A stretch of 64,000 bases of DNA from Streptomyces aureoverticillatus (GCF_014649395.1 NZ_BMSY01000010.1:240297-304296), one strand, 5' to 3'; shown: positions 23,675 through 32,461, counted from the stretch's first letter. Numbers and translations: made by a program. Notes: generated by a model not told the origin, from the letters alone.

Positions 23675-24853
23675 TCAGCGCACCAGCGGCATCGTCGACA
23701 GCTCCGCCACCAGCCATGTCACCGGCCCGAACACCGCGAGCAGCGCCCCGGCCCGCAGCGCCACACAGCCCCGCAGCAGCGCCGCGGGCGCCCCGAACCG
23801 CAGCAGCGCCGCCGTGGTGTCGGCGCGCGCGTGCTTGGCCTCGACGGCGGCCGTGGTCAGGGTCAGGACGGCGCAGCCCGCGACGAGCAGCGCGCCGAGC
23901 GTGGTGAGCGGGCCGATGTCCGAGCGGCCGCCCGCCCCGTCGGCGTACAGCGCCCCCGCCGCGTACGCGCCCGAGGCCACCGCGCTGACCACGCCGAGCG
24001 GCCGCCCGATCCGCCGCGCCTCCTGCTGGAGCACCCGCCCCGCGAGCAGCCGCAGCGCCCCCGGCCGCACCGCCTGAAGCAGCCGCCCGCACAGGTGGGT
24101 GAGCGCGGGTCCGGCGAGGGCGAGGCCGAGGGCGGTGAGCCCCCAGCCGGCCAGCGCGCCGACGGGGCCGCCGACGACTCCGCCGGGCATCCGCGGGCCC
24201 GAGCCCTCCGAGCCGTCGGCGAACCCGCTCGCGTATGTCTCGGCGGCGAGCCCGGCCGTGAGCAGCGCGACGCCCCAGGGCAGGCCGCCCGGCGCGGCGG
24301 CCGGCGGCGCGGGGTCGTCCGGCTCGGGCGTGACGCCGGGCTTGAGGGGGCGCGGGCGCAGCACGACCGCGACGGCGACGGACGCGGCGAGGGGCACGAG
24401 TGCGAGCAGCGTCAGCGCGGCGGCGAGCGGCAACGGCCGGTCCGCGGCGAGCAGTTCGGCCGCCGCGCCGTCGAACGGCAGGCCCGACAGGTCGCCGCGC
24501 AGGTGCAGGAAGAACAGCAGCGCCACCATGGAGCCGAGCGTGCAGGCCACGGCCGTGGTCATGGCGGAGATGGCCATGAGCTGTCCCGGGCCGAGCCCGA
24601 TGGCCGAGAGGCCGGGGCGCGGCTTGGTGCCGGGGTCGGTGCGGGCCACGGCGACCGCGAAGTAGACGGTGGCGGCGACCGGGGCGGCGCACCAGGCGAG
24701 CCGGAGCACGGAGCCGGTGGACGCCGGGTGGCTCATCGCGTACCCCAGGGTGCACAGGAGCAGGAAGCCGGTGCCGGCCGACGCGGCGGCGACCAGGAGC
24801 CTGCGCAGCTGGACCAGGGGGCGGGAGCCGCGGGCTAGACGGAGAGCGAGCAC
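23675..24853 (-). CDS. ABC transporter membrane protein
   Basis: 392 residues with about nine hydrophobic helices spread through the protein, for example FLLLCTLGYAMS near 30, LTLLALVPLAASVAVAVVL near 150 and GALLAVFGPVTWLVAEL near the end. It lies directly downstream of, and overlaps by 19 bases, an ABC ATPase gene, so the two form a transporter. It resembles the FtsX/MacB-like permeases loosely at best, and no large extracellular domain is seen. Start GTG 24853 is chosen from frame and the overlap; an open frame continues upstream inside the ATPase gene but that is antisense-free shadow. Substrate unknown. Confidence 0.7.
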   Translation of the reverse strand: MLALRLARGSRPLVQLRRLLVAAASAGTGFLLLCTLGYAMSHPASTGSVLRLAWCAAPVAATVYFAVAVARTDPGTKPRPGLSAIGLGPGQLMAISAMTTAVACTLGSMVALLFFLHLRGDLSGLPFDGAAAELLAADRPLPLAAALTLLALVPLAASVAVAVVLRPRPLKPGVTPEPDDPAPPAAAPGGLPWGVALLTAGLAAETYASGFADGSEGSGPRMPGGVVGGPVGALAGWGLTALGLALAGPALTHLCGRLLQAVRPGALRLLAGRVLQQEARRIGRPLGVVSAVASGAYAAGALYADGAGGRSDIGPLTTLGALLVAGCAVLTLTTAAVEAKHARADTTAALLRFGAPAALLRGCVALRAGALLAVFGPVTWLVAELSTMPLVR

Positions 24854-25719
24854 GCGGCCCGGCCTTCCGTGTCGGAGCCGTCGGCACCGGCGGCGCCGCC
24901 GGAGCCTCCTGCTTCCCCGGGCCCCGCACCACTGCCGGAAGCCGCAGAGGCCGCAGAAGCCTCGGAGGTCCCGGAAGCCCCGCCGGCCTCGGCGCCCCCG
25001 CCCGCCCCCGCGAGCGCCAAGTCGTCGCCCGGCAGATGCACCGTGTGCACGCGCCGTCCGTCGAGCAGCGTCACGGTGCGGTCGGCGAGCGTGGCGACCT
25101 CGGCGTCGTGGGTGGCGAGGACGACGGTGATGTCGTGCGAACGGGCCGCCGTCGTCAGCGTACGCAGGACGTGCGCGCGGTCGGCGCGGTGCAGCGGCGC
25201 GGTGGGCTCGTCGGCGAAGAGGACGGACGGCTTGCAGGCCAGGGCGCGGGCGATGGCGACGCGTTGGCGCTCGGCCTGGGTGAGGGCGTGCGGCCGCTTG
25301 CGGGCGCAGCCGCCGATGTCGAGGCGCTCCAGCCACTCGTGGGCGGCGACCCGGGCGGAACGGCGGGCGCCGCCGCGCAGCATCAGGCCGAGCGCGGCGT
25401 TCTCCCAGGCGTTCAGTTCCGGTACCAGCTGGGGCCGGGGGTCGATCCAGCCGAAGCGGTCGCGGCGCAGGCGTTCGCGCACCAGCGGGCCCATGGTGTG
25501 CACGGGCGTGGAGTTGAACCACACCTCGCCCTTGTGGGGCAGGAGCTGGCCCGACAGACAGCGCAGCAGCGTGGTCTTGCCGCTGCCGCGCGGGCCGCCG
25601 ACGGCGAGGATCTCGCTCTCGCGGACACCGAGCGAGACACCGGTGAGTGCGGGGGAGCCGTTGAGTGTGACGTGCAGGGCTCGTGCCCACAGCACGTCGT
25701 TGTCCGGCGGGGCCACCAT
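24835..25719 (-). CDS. ABC transporter ATP-binding protein with degenerate signature motif
   Basis: 294 residues. Walker A GGPRGSGKTT near 42-51, Walker B VLFADEP, switch histidine in LATHDAEVATLADR. The ABC signature, normally LSGGQ, reads LTQAERQR, and the D-loop is APLHRAD, so one ATP half-site may be weak or hydrolysis altered. The last 75 residues are a Gly/Ser/Ala/Glu-rich tail with no fold. ATG 25719 follows GAGGTG at a normal distance. Partner of the membrane protein downstream; together an exporter or importer of unknown substrate. Confidence 0.85.
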   Translation of the reverse strand: MVAPPDNDVLWARALHVTLNGSPALTGVSLGVRESEILAVGGPRGSGKTTLLRCLSGQLLPHKGEVWFNSTPVHTMGPLVRERLRRDRFGWIDPRPQLVPELNAWENAALGLMLRGGARRSARVAAHEWLERLDIGGCARKRPHALTQAERQRVAIARALACKPSVLFADEPTAPLHRADRAHVLRTLTTAARSHDITVVLATHDAEVATLADRTVTLLDGRRVHTVHLPGDDLALAGAGGGAEAGGASGTSEASAASAASGSGAGPGEAGGSGGAAGADGSDTEGRAACSLSV

Positions 25720-25750
25720 GGCGTACACCTCGGTTCAGATCAGATTGCCT

Positions 25751-25764
25751 CCCCCGTACGGGGG
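25751..25764. promoter_or_regulatory. Palindrome CCCCCGTACGGGGG
   Basis: Perfect 14-base palindrome 32 bases upstream of the ABC ATPase start. An operator or an RNA hairpin in the leader; nothing else identifies it. Confidence 0.4.
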
Positions 25765-25931
25765 AACGAAGGCTGGGCCGATCGGTCACTGGGCACGCTA
25801 AGGATTCGGCGCCGGGCGCCGGACAAGGACGCGGCCCGGGTCCGCCCATCTCACTCGGATGGGCGCGCCCGGGCCGGGTACGGCGGTGACACACCTGGCG
25901 TACGGCGATCGCGTACGAGCCGGGGCGCGGA

Positions 25932-27296
25932 TCAGATCTTGGTCCAGGCCTCCGTCAGGACCTGCCGCACGATGCCCTCGATCTCGTCGAACGTCGACTG
26001 GTCCGAGATCAGCGGCGGCGAGAGCTGGATGACCGGGTCACCGCGGTCGTCGGCGCGGCAGTACAGGCCGTATTCGAAGAGCTTCTTGGAGACGAAGCCG
26101 TAGAGCACGCGCTCCGACTCCTCGTCCGTGAAGGACTCCTTGGTGGCCTTGTCCTTGACGAGCTCGATGCCGTAGAAGAAGCCGTTGCCGCGGACGTCGC
26201 CGACGATCGGCAGGTCGTGCAGCTTCTGCAGGGTCGTCAGGAACGCCGACTCGTTGTCGAGCACGTGCTGGTTGAGGCCCTCGCGCTCGAAGATGTCGAG
26301 GTTGGCGAGGCCGACGGCGGCGGAGACCGGGTGGCCGCCGAAGGTGTAGCCGTGCAGGAAGGTGTTGTCGCCCTTGTAGAACGGCTCGGCGATGCGGTCC
26401 GAGATGATCGCGGCGCCGATCGGGGAGTAGCCCGAGGTCATGCCCTTGGCGCAGGTGATGATGTCGGGGACGTAGCCGAACTTGTCGCAGGCGAACATCG
26501 TGCCGAGGCGGCCGAAGGCGCAGATGACCTCGTCGGAGACGAGCAGCACGTCGTACTTGTCGCAGATCTCGCGGACCCGCTGGAAGTATCCGGGCGGGGG
26601 CGGGAAGCAGCCGCCCGCGTTCTGCACCGGCTCCAGGAAGACGGCGGCGACCGTCTCCGGGCCCTCGAAGAGGATCTCCTGCTCGATCTGGTCGGCGGCC
26701 CAGCGGCCGAAGGCCTCGGGATCGTCGCCGTGGATCGGGGCGCGGTAGATGTTCGTGTTCGGCACCTTGTGCGCGCCGGGGACCAGCGGCTCGAAGGGGG
26801 CCTTGAGGGCGGGCAGGCCGGTGATGGACAGGGCGCCCTGCGGGGTGCCGTGGTAGGCGACCGCGCGCGAGATGACCTTGTACTTCGTGTGGTTGCCGGT
26901 GAGCTTGTGGTACTGCTTCGCCAGCTTCCAGGCGGTCTCGACGGCCTCGCCGCCGCCGGTGGTGAAGAAGACCTTGTTCAGATCGCCCGGCGCGTACTGG
27001 GCGAGACGTTCCGCCAGTTCCACGGCCTTGGGGTGGGCGTACGACCAGATGGGGAAGAAGGCGAGGTCGGCGGCCTGCTTGGCGGCGACATCGGCGAGCT
27101 CCTGGCGGCCGTGGCCGGCCTGGACCACGAACAGGCCCGCGAGACCGTCGAGGTACTTCTTGCCCTTGTCGTCGTAGATGTAGGTCCCTTCGCCACGCAC
27201 GATGGTGGGAACGGGCGCGTTCTCGTACGACGACATGCGGGTGAAGTGCATCCACAGGTGGTCGTACGCGGTTCGGCTGAGGTCCTTGGTGCTCAC
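25932..27296 (-). CDS. Class III aminotransferase (polyamine/omega-amino acid type)
   Basis: PLP enzyme of the acetylornithine/putrescine/beta-alanine aminotransferase group; the likely substrates are putrescine or a related diamine with pyruvate or 2-oxoglutarate, judged from its neighbours. The PLP lysine is in ITCAKGMTSGYSP and the cofactor-binding aspartate in LLVSDEVICAFGRLG. 454 residues. GTG 27296 has GGGGAA upstream; GTG 27314, 18 bases earlier, would overlap the regulator stop. Downstream of and co-directed with an AsnC/Lrp regulator and divergent from an aldehyde dehydrogenase, a set-up for amine to aldehyde to acid conversion. Confidence 0.88.
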   Translation of the reverse strand: MSTKDLSRTAYDHLWMHFTRMSSYENAPVPTIVRGEGTYIYDDKGKKYLDGLAGLFVVQAGHGRQELADVAAKQAADLAFFPIWSYAHPKAVELAERLAQYAPGDLNKVFFTTGGGEAVETAWKLAKQYHKLTGNHTKYKVISRAVAYHGTPQGALSITGLPALKAPFEPLVPGAHKVPNTNIYRAPIHGDDPEAFGRWAADQIEQEILFEGPETVAAVFLEPVQNAGGCFPPPPGYFQRVREICDKYDVLLVSDEVICAFGRLGTMFACDKFGYVPDIITCAKGMTSGYSPIGAAIISDRIAEPFYKGDNTFLHGYTFGGHPVSAAVGLANLDIFEREGLNQHVLDNESAFLTTLQKLHDLPIVGDVRGNGFFYGIELVKDKATKESFTDEESERVLYGFVSKKLFEYGLYCRADDRGDPVIQLSPPLISDQSTFDEIEGIVRQVLTEAWTKI

Positions 27297-27298
27297 GG

Positions 27299-27808
27299 CT
27301 ATCGGGTTCCCCACATGTAGGTCTGCTTCTTGAGCTTGAGGTAGACGAAGCTCTCGGTGGAGCGCACGCCGGGGAGCGCGCGGATCCGTTTGTTGATGAC
27401 TTCGAGCAGGTGGTCGTCGTCCTCGCAGACGATCTCCACCAGGAGGTCGTGCGAGCCCGCGGTCATCACCACGTACTCCGCCTCCGGCATGGCGGCCACG
27501 GCGTCCGCGACCGGGTCCACGTCGCCCTCGACGTCGATCCCGACCATCGCCTGCCGCCGGAAGCCCACGGTGAGCGGGTCCGTGACGGCGACGATCTGCA
27601 TCACGCCCTGGTCGAGCAGCTTCTGCACCCGCTGCCGCACGGCCGCCTCGGAGAGGCCTACGGCCTTTCCGATGGCCGCGTACGGACGGCGTCCGTCCTC
27701 CTGGAGCTGCTCGATGATCGCCAGGGAGACGGCGTCGATCGACGGATTCGCCCCGCCGCGGGAGCTGCTGGGGTCTGCGCTACGACTTGCCACGACTTCA
27801 CTGTGCAC
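27299..27808 (-). CDS. AsnC/Lrp family regulator
   Basis: 169 residues. Helix-turn-helix near 25-60 (YAAIGKAVGLSEAAVRQRVQ) and a RAM/ACT-type ligand domain to the end (VVMTAGSHDLLVEIVCEDDD). GTG 27808 is chosen over a TTG at 27829. It ends two bases before the aminotransferase start, so the two are one operon, and it faces an aldehyde dehydrogenase gene. A regulator at this place in S. coelicolor has, as I recall, been named EpuRI and linked to polyamine use; this should be treated as recollection. Ligands are probably amino acids or amines. Confidence 0.9.
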   Translation of the reverse strand: MHSEVVASRSADPSSSRGGANPSIDAVSLAIIEQLQEDGRRPYAAIGKAVGLSEAAVRQRVQKLLDQGVMQIVAVTDPLTVGFRRQAMVGIDVEGDVDPVADAVAAMPEAEYVVMTAGSHDLLVEIVCEDDDHLLEVINKRIRALPGVRSTESFVYLKLKKQTYMWGTR

Positions 27809-27841
27809 GACGTCTCGTCTGTTCCGCAAGGCCGTCGCGAT

Positions 27842-27879
27842 GAAATTCGTTGCCCGTGGAGTCCCAGTACACGGATTTC
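27842..27879. promoter_or_regulatory. Possible Lrp-type operator in the divergent promoter
   Basis: GAAATTCG at 27842-27849 and CGGATTTC at 27872-27879 form an inverted repeat (seven of eight) with start points 30 bases apart, about three turns. The arms are AT-rich, which fits AsnC/Lrp proteins. Lies between the regulator gene and the divergent aldehyde dehydrogenase. Confidence 0.45.
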
Positions 27880-27902
27880 GCAGTTCTGGGCGGCTGGGTA
27901 TG

Positions 27903-27930
27903 TTGAAAGCGTCGGTACAAGGACTAGGGT
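27903..27930 (+). promoter_or_regulatory. Promoter of the divergent aldehyde dehydrogenase
   Basis: TTGAAA at 27903-27908 and TAGGGT at 27925-27930 with a 16-base spacer, a good match to vegetative (HrdB-type) promoters. A start near 27937 leaves a short leader to AGGAGGG at 27951. Confidence 0.55.
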
Positions 27931-27964
27931 GGGTGTCTCATCCACTGGACAGGAGGGCTTGGCA

Positions 27965-29404
27965 GTGACCACCGAGCTGCGCCGTCTGCGCAACTACATC
28001 AACGGAGAATTCCGGGACGCGGCCGACGGACGGACCACCGAGGTGATCAATCCGGCGACCGGCGAGGCGTATGCCGTGGCCCCGCTGTCGGGCCAGGCCG
28101 ACGTCGACGCCGCCATGAAGGCCGCGGCCGACGCGTTCCCGGCCTGGCGCGATCTGGTGCCCGCCGAGCGGCAGAAGTACCTCCTCAAGATCGCCGACGC
28201 GTTCGAGGAGCGCGCCGAGGAGCTCATCGCGGCCGAGGTCGAGAACACGGGCAAGCCGATCGGGCTCACGCGGTCCGAGGAGATCCCGCCCATGGTCGAC
28301 CAGATCCGCTTCTTCGCGGGCGCGGCCCGGATGCTCGAAGGGCGCGCCGCCGGGGAGTACATGGAGGGTCTGACCTCCATCATCCGGCGCGAGCCGATCG
28401 GTGTCTGTGCGCAGGTCGCGCCGTGGAACTACCCCATGATGATGGGCGTTTGGAAGTTCGCCCCGGCGCTTGCCGCGGGCAACACGGTCGTCCTGAAGCC
28501 GTCCGACACCACCCCGGCGTCGACGGTCCTGATGGCCGAGATCATCGGCTCCATCGTGCCCGCGGGCGTTTTCAACGTCATCTGCGGCGACCGCGACACG
28601 GGCCGCGCGATGGTCGAGCACCCGACGCCCGCGATGGCCTCCATCACCGGTTCCGTGCGCGCCGGCATGCAGGTCGCGGAGTCCGCGTCGAAGGACCTCA
28701 AGCGGGTGCACCTGGAGCTCGGCGGCAAGGCGCCCGTCGTGGTCTTCGGGGACACCGACATCGCCAAGGCCGTCGAGGACATCTCGGTCGCGGGCTTCTT
28801 CAACGCGGGCCAGGACTGTACGGCCGCGACGCGCGTCCTCGTGCACGAGTCGATCCACGACGAGTTCGTGACGGCGCTCGCGAAGGCCGCCGCCGACACG
28901 AAGACCGGGCAGCCGGACGACGAGGACGTCCTGTTCGGCCCCCTCAACAACGCCAACCAGCTCGCGCAGGTCTCCGGGTTCATCGACCGGCTGCCCGCGC
29001 ACGCCAAGGTGGAGGCGGGCGGCCGGCGGGTCGGCGAGAAGGGCTACTTCTACGCCCCGACCGTCGTCTCCGGCCTGAAGCAGGACGACGAGATCATCCA
29101 GAAGGAGGTCTTCGGTCCCGTCATCACCGTCCAGTCCTTCACGGACGAGGCGCAGGCCATCGAGTACGCGAACGGCGTCGAGTACGCCCTCGCCTCCTCG
29201 GTGTGGACCAAGGACCACGCCCGCGCGATGCGGCTGTCCAAGGCGCTCGACTTCGGCTGCGTGTGGATCAACACCCACATCCCGCTGGTCGCGGAGATGC
29301 CGCACGGCGGCTTCAAGAAGTCCGGCTACGGCAAGGACCTCTCGTCGTACGGGTTCGACGACTACACGCGCATCAAGCACGTGATGACGTCCATCGACGG
29401 TTAG
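27965..29404 (+). CDS. Gamma-aminobutyraldehyde-type aldehyde dehydrogenase
   Basis: NAD(P)-dependent oxidation of an aldehyde, probably 4-aminobutanal to GABA, by its closeness to the PatD/YdcW/PuuC group and its neighbours. The nucleophile is Cys285 in GQDCTAATR, the general base glutamate in HLELGGKAP, and the cofactor loop in SITGSVRAG. 479 residues. GTG 27965 follows AGGAGGG by seven bases. Divergent from the regulator and aminotransferase operon, with a shared 156-base control region. A paralogue stands at 40.6 kb. Confidence 0.92.
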   Translation: MTTELRRLRNYINGEFRDAADGRTTEVINPATGEAYAVAPLSGQADVDAAMKAAADAFPAWRDLVPAERQKYLLKIADAFEERAEELIAAEVENTGKPIGLTRSEEIPPMVDQIRFFAGAARMLEGRAAGEYMEGLTSIIRREPIGVCAQVAPWNYPMMMGVWKFAPALAAGNTVVLKPSDTTPASTVLMAEIIGSIVPAGVFNVICGDRDTGRAMVEHPTPAMASITGSVRAGMQVAESASKDLKRVHLELGGKAPVVVFGDTDIAKAVEDISVAGFFNAGQDCTAATRVLVHESIHDEFVTALAKAAADTKTGQPDDEDVLFGPLNNANQLAQVSGFIDRLPAHAKVEAGGRRVGEKGYFYAPTVVSGLKQDDEIIQKEVFGPVITVQSFTDEAQAIEYANGVEYALASSVWTKDHARAMRLSKALDFGCVWINTHIPLVAEMPHGGFKKSGYGKDLSSYGFDDYTRIKHVMTSIDG

Positions 29405-29466
29405 TCACGTCTGCCGGGTTGCTCCCCGCCTCCATCCTCGCGTGCGTGGGGGCCGGGCGCGCAGTT

Positions 29467-29487
29467 CCCCGCGCCCCTTCAGGGCGC
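29467..29487. repeat. Dispersed 21-bp hairpin repeat, copy 1
   Basis: Identical to 51023-51043. It contains GCGCCC-CTTCA-GGGCGC and stands 63 bases past the aldehyde dehydrogenase stop, so it may act as a terminator. The whole gap 29405-29654 holds no other feature apart from a more AT-rich stretch at 29560-29600 that probably contains the promoter of the next gene. Confidence 0.7.
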
Positions 29488-29654
29488 ACCTCCGGCCCGG
29501 CGATTAATCGTGTGACGCCCTCTCCGCCTCCGCGTACCGTTGCGTACGCGGGGGCGGCTCCCGTTGTGTGCTTCCTTCTCCCTTCTTCTGCAAAAAGATC
29601 CGTAGCGCACACACTCTCCGCCCCCGCGCTTCTGTACGACGGGGGTGTGACCTG

Positions 29655-32447
29655 ATGACGACGGCCGACGATCTCGCGGGGCTGCTGCTGCGCCGCCGGC
29701 AGAGTGTGTACGTTCCCTCCGGACCCGGGCGGTCCGCGGTGGCCGACGCCGCCGTGGTCGTCCTCGAAGCCGAACTCGCCGATCGCGGGCATCTGTTGAC
29801 CGTCCCGCTGCGCCGCGCGCTGACCGCGCTGTCCGCCCAGGACCTCGCCGCGACCGGGCGGAAGCTGCTCGCCGACGTCGACGCCCTGATGGGCTCCGAC
29901 CGCCACCACGCCCCGCTGTTCCGGCGGTTCCCCCAGGAGGTCCCGTACCAGCACGCGTACGACCGCTTCACCGCCCTCGTCGTCGCCCACCTCGCCGCCC
30001 AGCCGCACCAGCCCTGCATGAACTGCGCGGGCACCAAGGCGCGGGTGCGCGCGCTCGCACCCTGCGCGCACCTGGTGTGCGACGACTGCCACGGCAAGAA
30101 GGACGACTGGGGCTGCTGCGAGGACTGCTGCGTCTGGTACGCCTGCCCGGTCTGCGAGCAGCGCTACGAGACGGACGGGCCCACCGACCCCTGGATCCAC
30201 CCCGAGCCGGGCTCCGGCGGTGACGGCGGCGAGATCCTGCGTGCCCTGCGCCTGGGCGCGCCCGACGACGCGGACGCCGAACTCGCCGCGCTGCTGGCCC
30301 GCCGTACGCCGCTGAATCCGCAGGACCACGACGACTTGGTGCTGCTGCTCGGTAGGGCTCATGCGGCCTACGCGGCTCACACGGTCCACGTGGCCCACAC
30401 GGCTCACGCGGCCGACCGGTCGCCCGGTGGCCCCGGGTGGCTCCCGGACGAGATCCCTCTGCGGGAGAGCAAGGCCCTGGCCCTCGCGCCCTTCCTGGAC
30501 GACCCGGCGGCGCGGCCGCTCGTCGCCCGGTACGCGGACACGGCCACCGACGTGCTGCGGCTCCTTGTCGTACGTTCCGGTGGGGACCCCGACCTGCTCG
30601 AACTGCCGCGGCTGCGCGGGGTTTCCCGGCCTGTGCGGCGCGAACTGCTCGCTCTGCTCGGCACGTTCGACCTGCGGCACCTGTGCGAGGACTTCGCCCG
30701 GTACCCCGGCGCCTGGAAGCGCGTCGGCGAGATCCTGCACCCCTTCGAGCGGGCCGAGCGGCACGCGCGCGTGGCGCTCGCGTTCGCCGTGCTGCGCGGC
30801 ACCCGTCTCGACGACCCTGCGCTCACGGACGTACTCCTCACGGAGGCCGCCCGGCACGACGACATCCGCCTGGACGGGGACCGGCTGCGGCACACCGGCT
30901 GGCAGGCCCGTGTCGAGTCGGCGCTCGCGCGCTGGGACACCACGGCCGCCGCCGCGCTGCTGCGCGTCCGCCCCGGCGAACTGCTGCGCCGCCTCGACGT
31001 GTTGCTGGCCCGCTCGGGCGAGACCACGCTGCCGGCGCCGGTTGCCGAGGCGCTGGCCCACGCCCTGCCCCGGGCGGGCGTGGGGCCGCTGCTCGGTGCG
31101 TACGGCCGCATGAAGGTGCGCGCGGCCCCCGGCGGCCGCCGCGTCTTCTTCCCGCGCGGCCGCGTCACCAAGGCGTACGCCGTCGACGACCACCGCCCCC
31201 CGCTGCCGCCCCGGGTGGCGTCCCGGGCCGCGGAGCTCATCGAGGCGGAGGCTGTGCGGCGGCTCGCGGCGGGGGTGGGCCCTGCCGGGGGCTTCCCCAA
31301 GCCCGCCCCTTCCCGTAACCAGGGGCTGCCGCCCCTGGACCCCGCTGATCGGCGCTCCGCGCCTCGTCCTCAAACGCCGGACGGGCTGAAAACCAGCCGT
31401 ACCCGCGACGGCGCGCTGTACGACATCGCTGTGCTCGATGCCGCCCTCGCCGACCTGCCCGTGCCGTTCGCCGAGCGGGCCTCCGCCGCCTCGCTCGTCT
31501 CCGTGCCGCGTGGCAGCTCGCTGGCCATGCCCGGCGGCAGCGAGCACGTCCGGCTCTTCCTGCACTGGCTGCAGCCCAAGGGGGTGCGGGTCGACCTCGA
31601 CCTGTCCGTCGCGCTGTACGACGACGCGTGGCGGTTCGTCGGGCTGTGCGACTACACCCAGCTGGAGTACGCGGGCGGCGCCGCCCTGCATTCGGGCGAC
31701 CTGACCTCGGCGCCCGCCCCGCACGGCGCCACCGAGTATCTGGACCTGGACCTGCCGCGGCTCGCCCGGGCGGGGGTGCGCTTCGTCGTGCCCGCCGTCC
31801 TGTCGTACAACGACGTGCCCTTCGATCAACTCCCGGACGCCTTCGCGGGGTTCATGGCGGTGAGCGGGGAGCGGAAGGAACGGGCCGTCTTCGATCCGCG
31901 CGCCGTCCGGCAGCGCTTCGACCTCGCGGGCGAGGCCGCGCTGCGCGTGCCGATGATCGTCGACCTGCGCTCGCGCCGTGCCTGGTGGGCCGACCTCACG
32001 CTCGCCACGGGCGAGGGCACCCACGACGTCTGGCGCTACCGCGAGGTGCTCGGCCGCGCCGGGCACGACCTGGTCGACACCTTCGAGCCGGGCGGCCGTG
32101 CCACGCTCTGGGACCTGGCCTGCTGGACGGCGGCGGCCCGCACCGACGGCGATGTGCTGGTGCGCGGGCGCGGTCACGTGCTCTGGGGCTACCGCCGCGA
32201 GCCCGACGAGCCGCGCGCCGACTTCGCCGTGCGCGTCCAGGACGCGTGGGAGCCCGATGTGCTGTGCGCGGAGCCGGAGTTGACGGACCGGCATGCCTTC
32301 GTCGCGCTGGTGCACGGTGATCTGGAGGGGGTGGCGCGCGCCGCGTCCGGCACGGCCTACCGGCTCTTCCCGGGGCCGCTCGACGAGGCACCGCTGACGC
32401 GCGTGACGGCGTCCGACCTGGCGGGGTGGCTGGGGCCGACCCACTGA
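29655..32447 (+). CDS. Large cysteine-rich (RING-like) plus TerD-like protein
   Basis: 930 residues, resembling a family I know as MXAN_6230/SCO0854 RING-domain-containing protein. Residues about 121-172 hold thirteen closely spaced cysteines and histidines (CMNCAGTK, CAHLVCDDC, CCEDCC, CPVC), which fits a two-zinc RING-like module. Residues 200-540 are Leu/Ala/Arg-rich and helical. From about 615 to 745 a beta domain with LHWLQPKGVRVDLDLSVALYD, YTQLEY and SYNDVPFD resembles TerD of tellurite-resistance systems. Residues 543-580 come from a dispersed repeat read in frame. ATG 29655 stands after TGTGACC with no strong ribosome site. No membrane segment. Function unknown; possible roles are stress sensing or protein marking. 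Confidence 0.78.
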   Translation: MTTADDLAGLLLRRRQSVYVPSGPGRSAVADAAVVVLEAELADRGHLLTVPLRRALTALSAQDLAATGRKLLADVDALMGSDRHHAPLFRRFPQEVPYQHAYDRFTALVVAHLAAQPHQPCMNCAGTKARVRALAPCAHLVCDDCHGKKDDWGCCEDCCVWYACPVCEQRYETDGPTDPWIHPEPGSGGDGGEILRALRLGAPDDADAELAALLARRTPLNPQDHDDLVLLLGRAHAAYAAHTVHVAHTAHAADRSPGGPGWLPDEIPLRESKALALAPFLDDPAARPLVARYADTATDVLRLLVVRSGGDPDLLELPRLRGVSRPVRRELLALLGTFDLRHLCEDFARYPGAWKRVGEILHPFERAERHARVALAFAVLRGTRLDDPALTDVLLTEAARHDDIRLDGDRLRHTGWQARVESALARWDTTAAAALLRVRPGELLRRLDVLLARSGETTLPAPVAEALAHALPRAGVGPLLGAYGRMKVRAAPGGRRVFFPRGRVTKAYAVDDHRPPLPPRVASRAAELIEAEAVRRLAAGVGPAGGFPKPAPSRNQGLPPLDPADRRSAPRPQTPDGLKTSRTRDGALYDIAVLDAALADLPVPFAERASAASLVSVPRGSSLAMPGGSEHVRLFLHWLQPKGVRVDLDLSVALYDDAWRFVGLCDYTQLEYAGGAALHSGDLTSAPAPHGATEYLDLDLPRLARAGVRFVVPAVLSYNDVPFDQLPDAFAGFMAVSGERKERAVFDPRAVRQRFDLAGEAALRVPMIVDLRSRRAWWADLTLATGEGTHDVWRYREVLGRAGHDLVDTFEPGGRATLWDLACWTAAARTDGDVLVRGRGHVLWGYRREPDEPRADFAVRVQDAWEPDVLCAEPELTDRHAFVALVHGDLEGVARAASGTAYRLFPGPLDEAPLTRVTASDLAGWLGPTH
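31283..31393 (+). repeat. Dispersed repeat inserted in frame in the RING/TerD-like gene
   Basis: Carries the blocks CCCGCCCCTTCCCGTAACCA (31306-31325) and CGTCCTCAAACGCCGGACG, which also occur at 56.9 and 60.8 kb. It encodes a Pro/Arg-rich stretch that interrupts the protein between its helical and TerD-like parts without shifting the frame. Confidence 0.8.
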
Positions 32448-32461
32448 GGGCCGGAGCTGCT

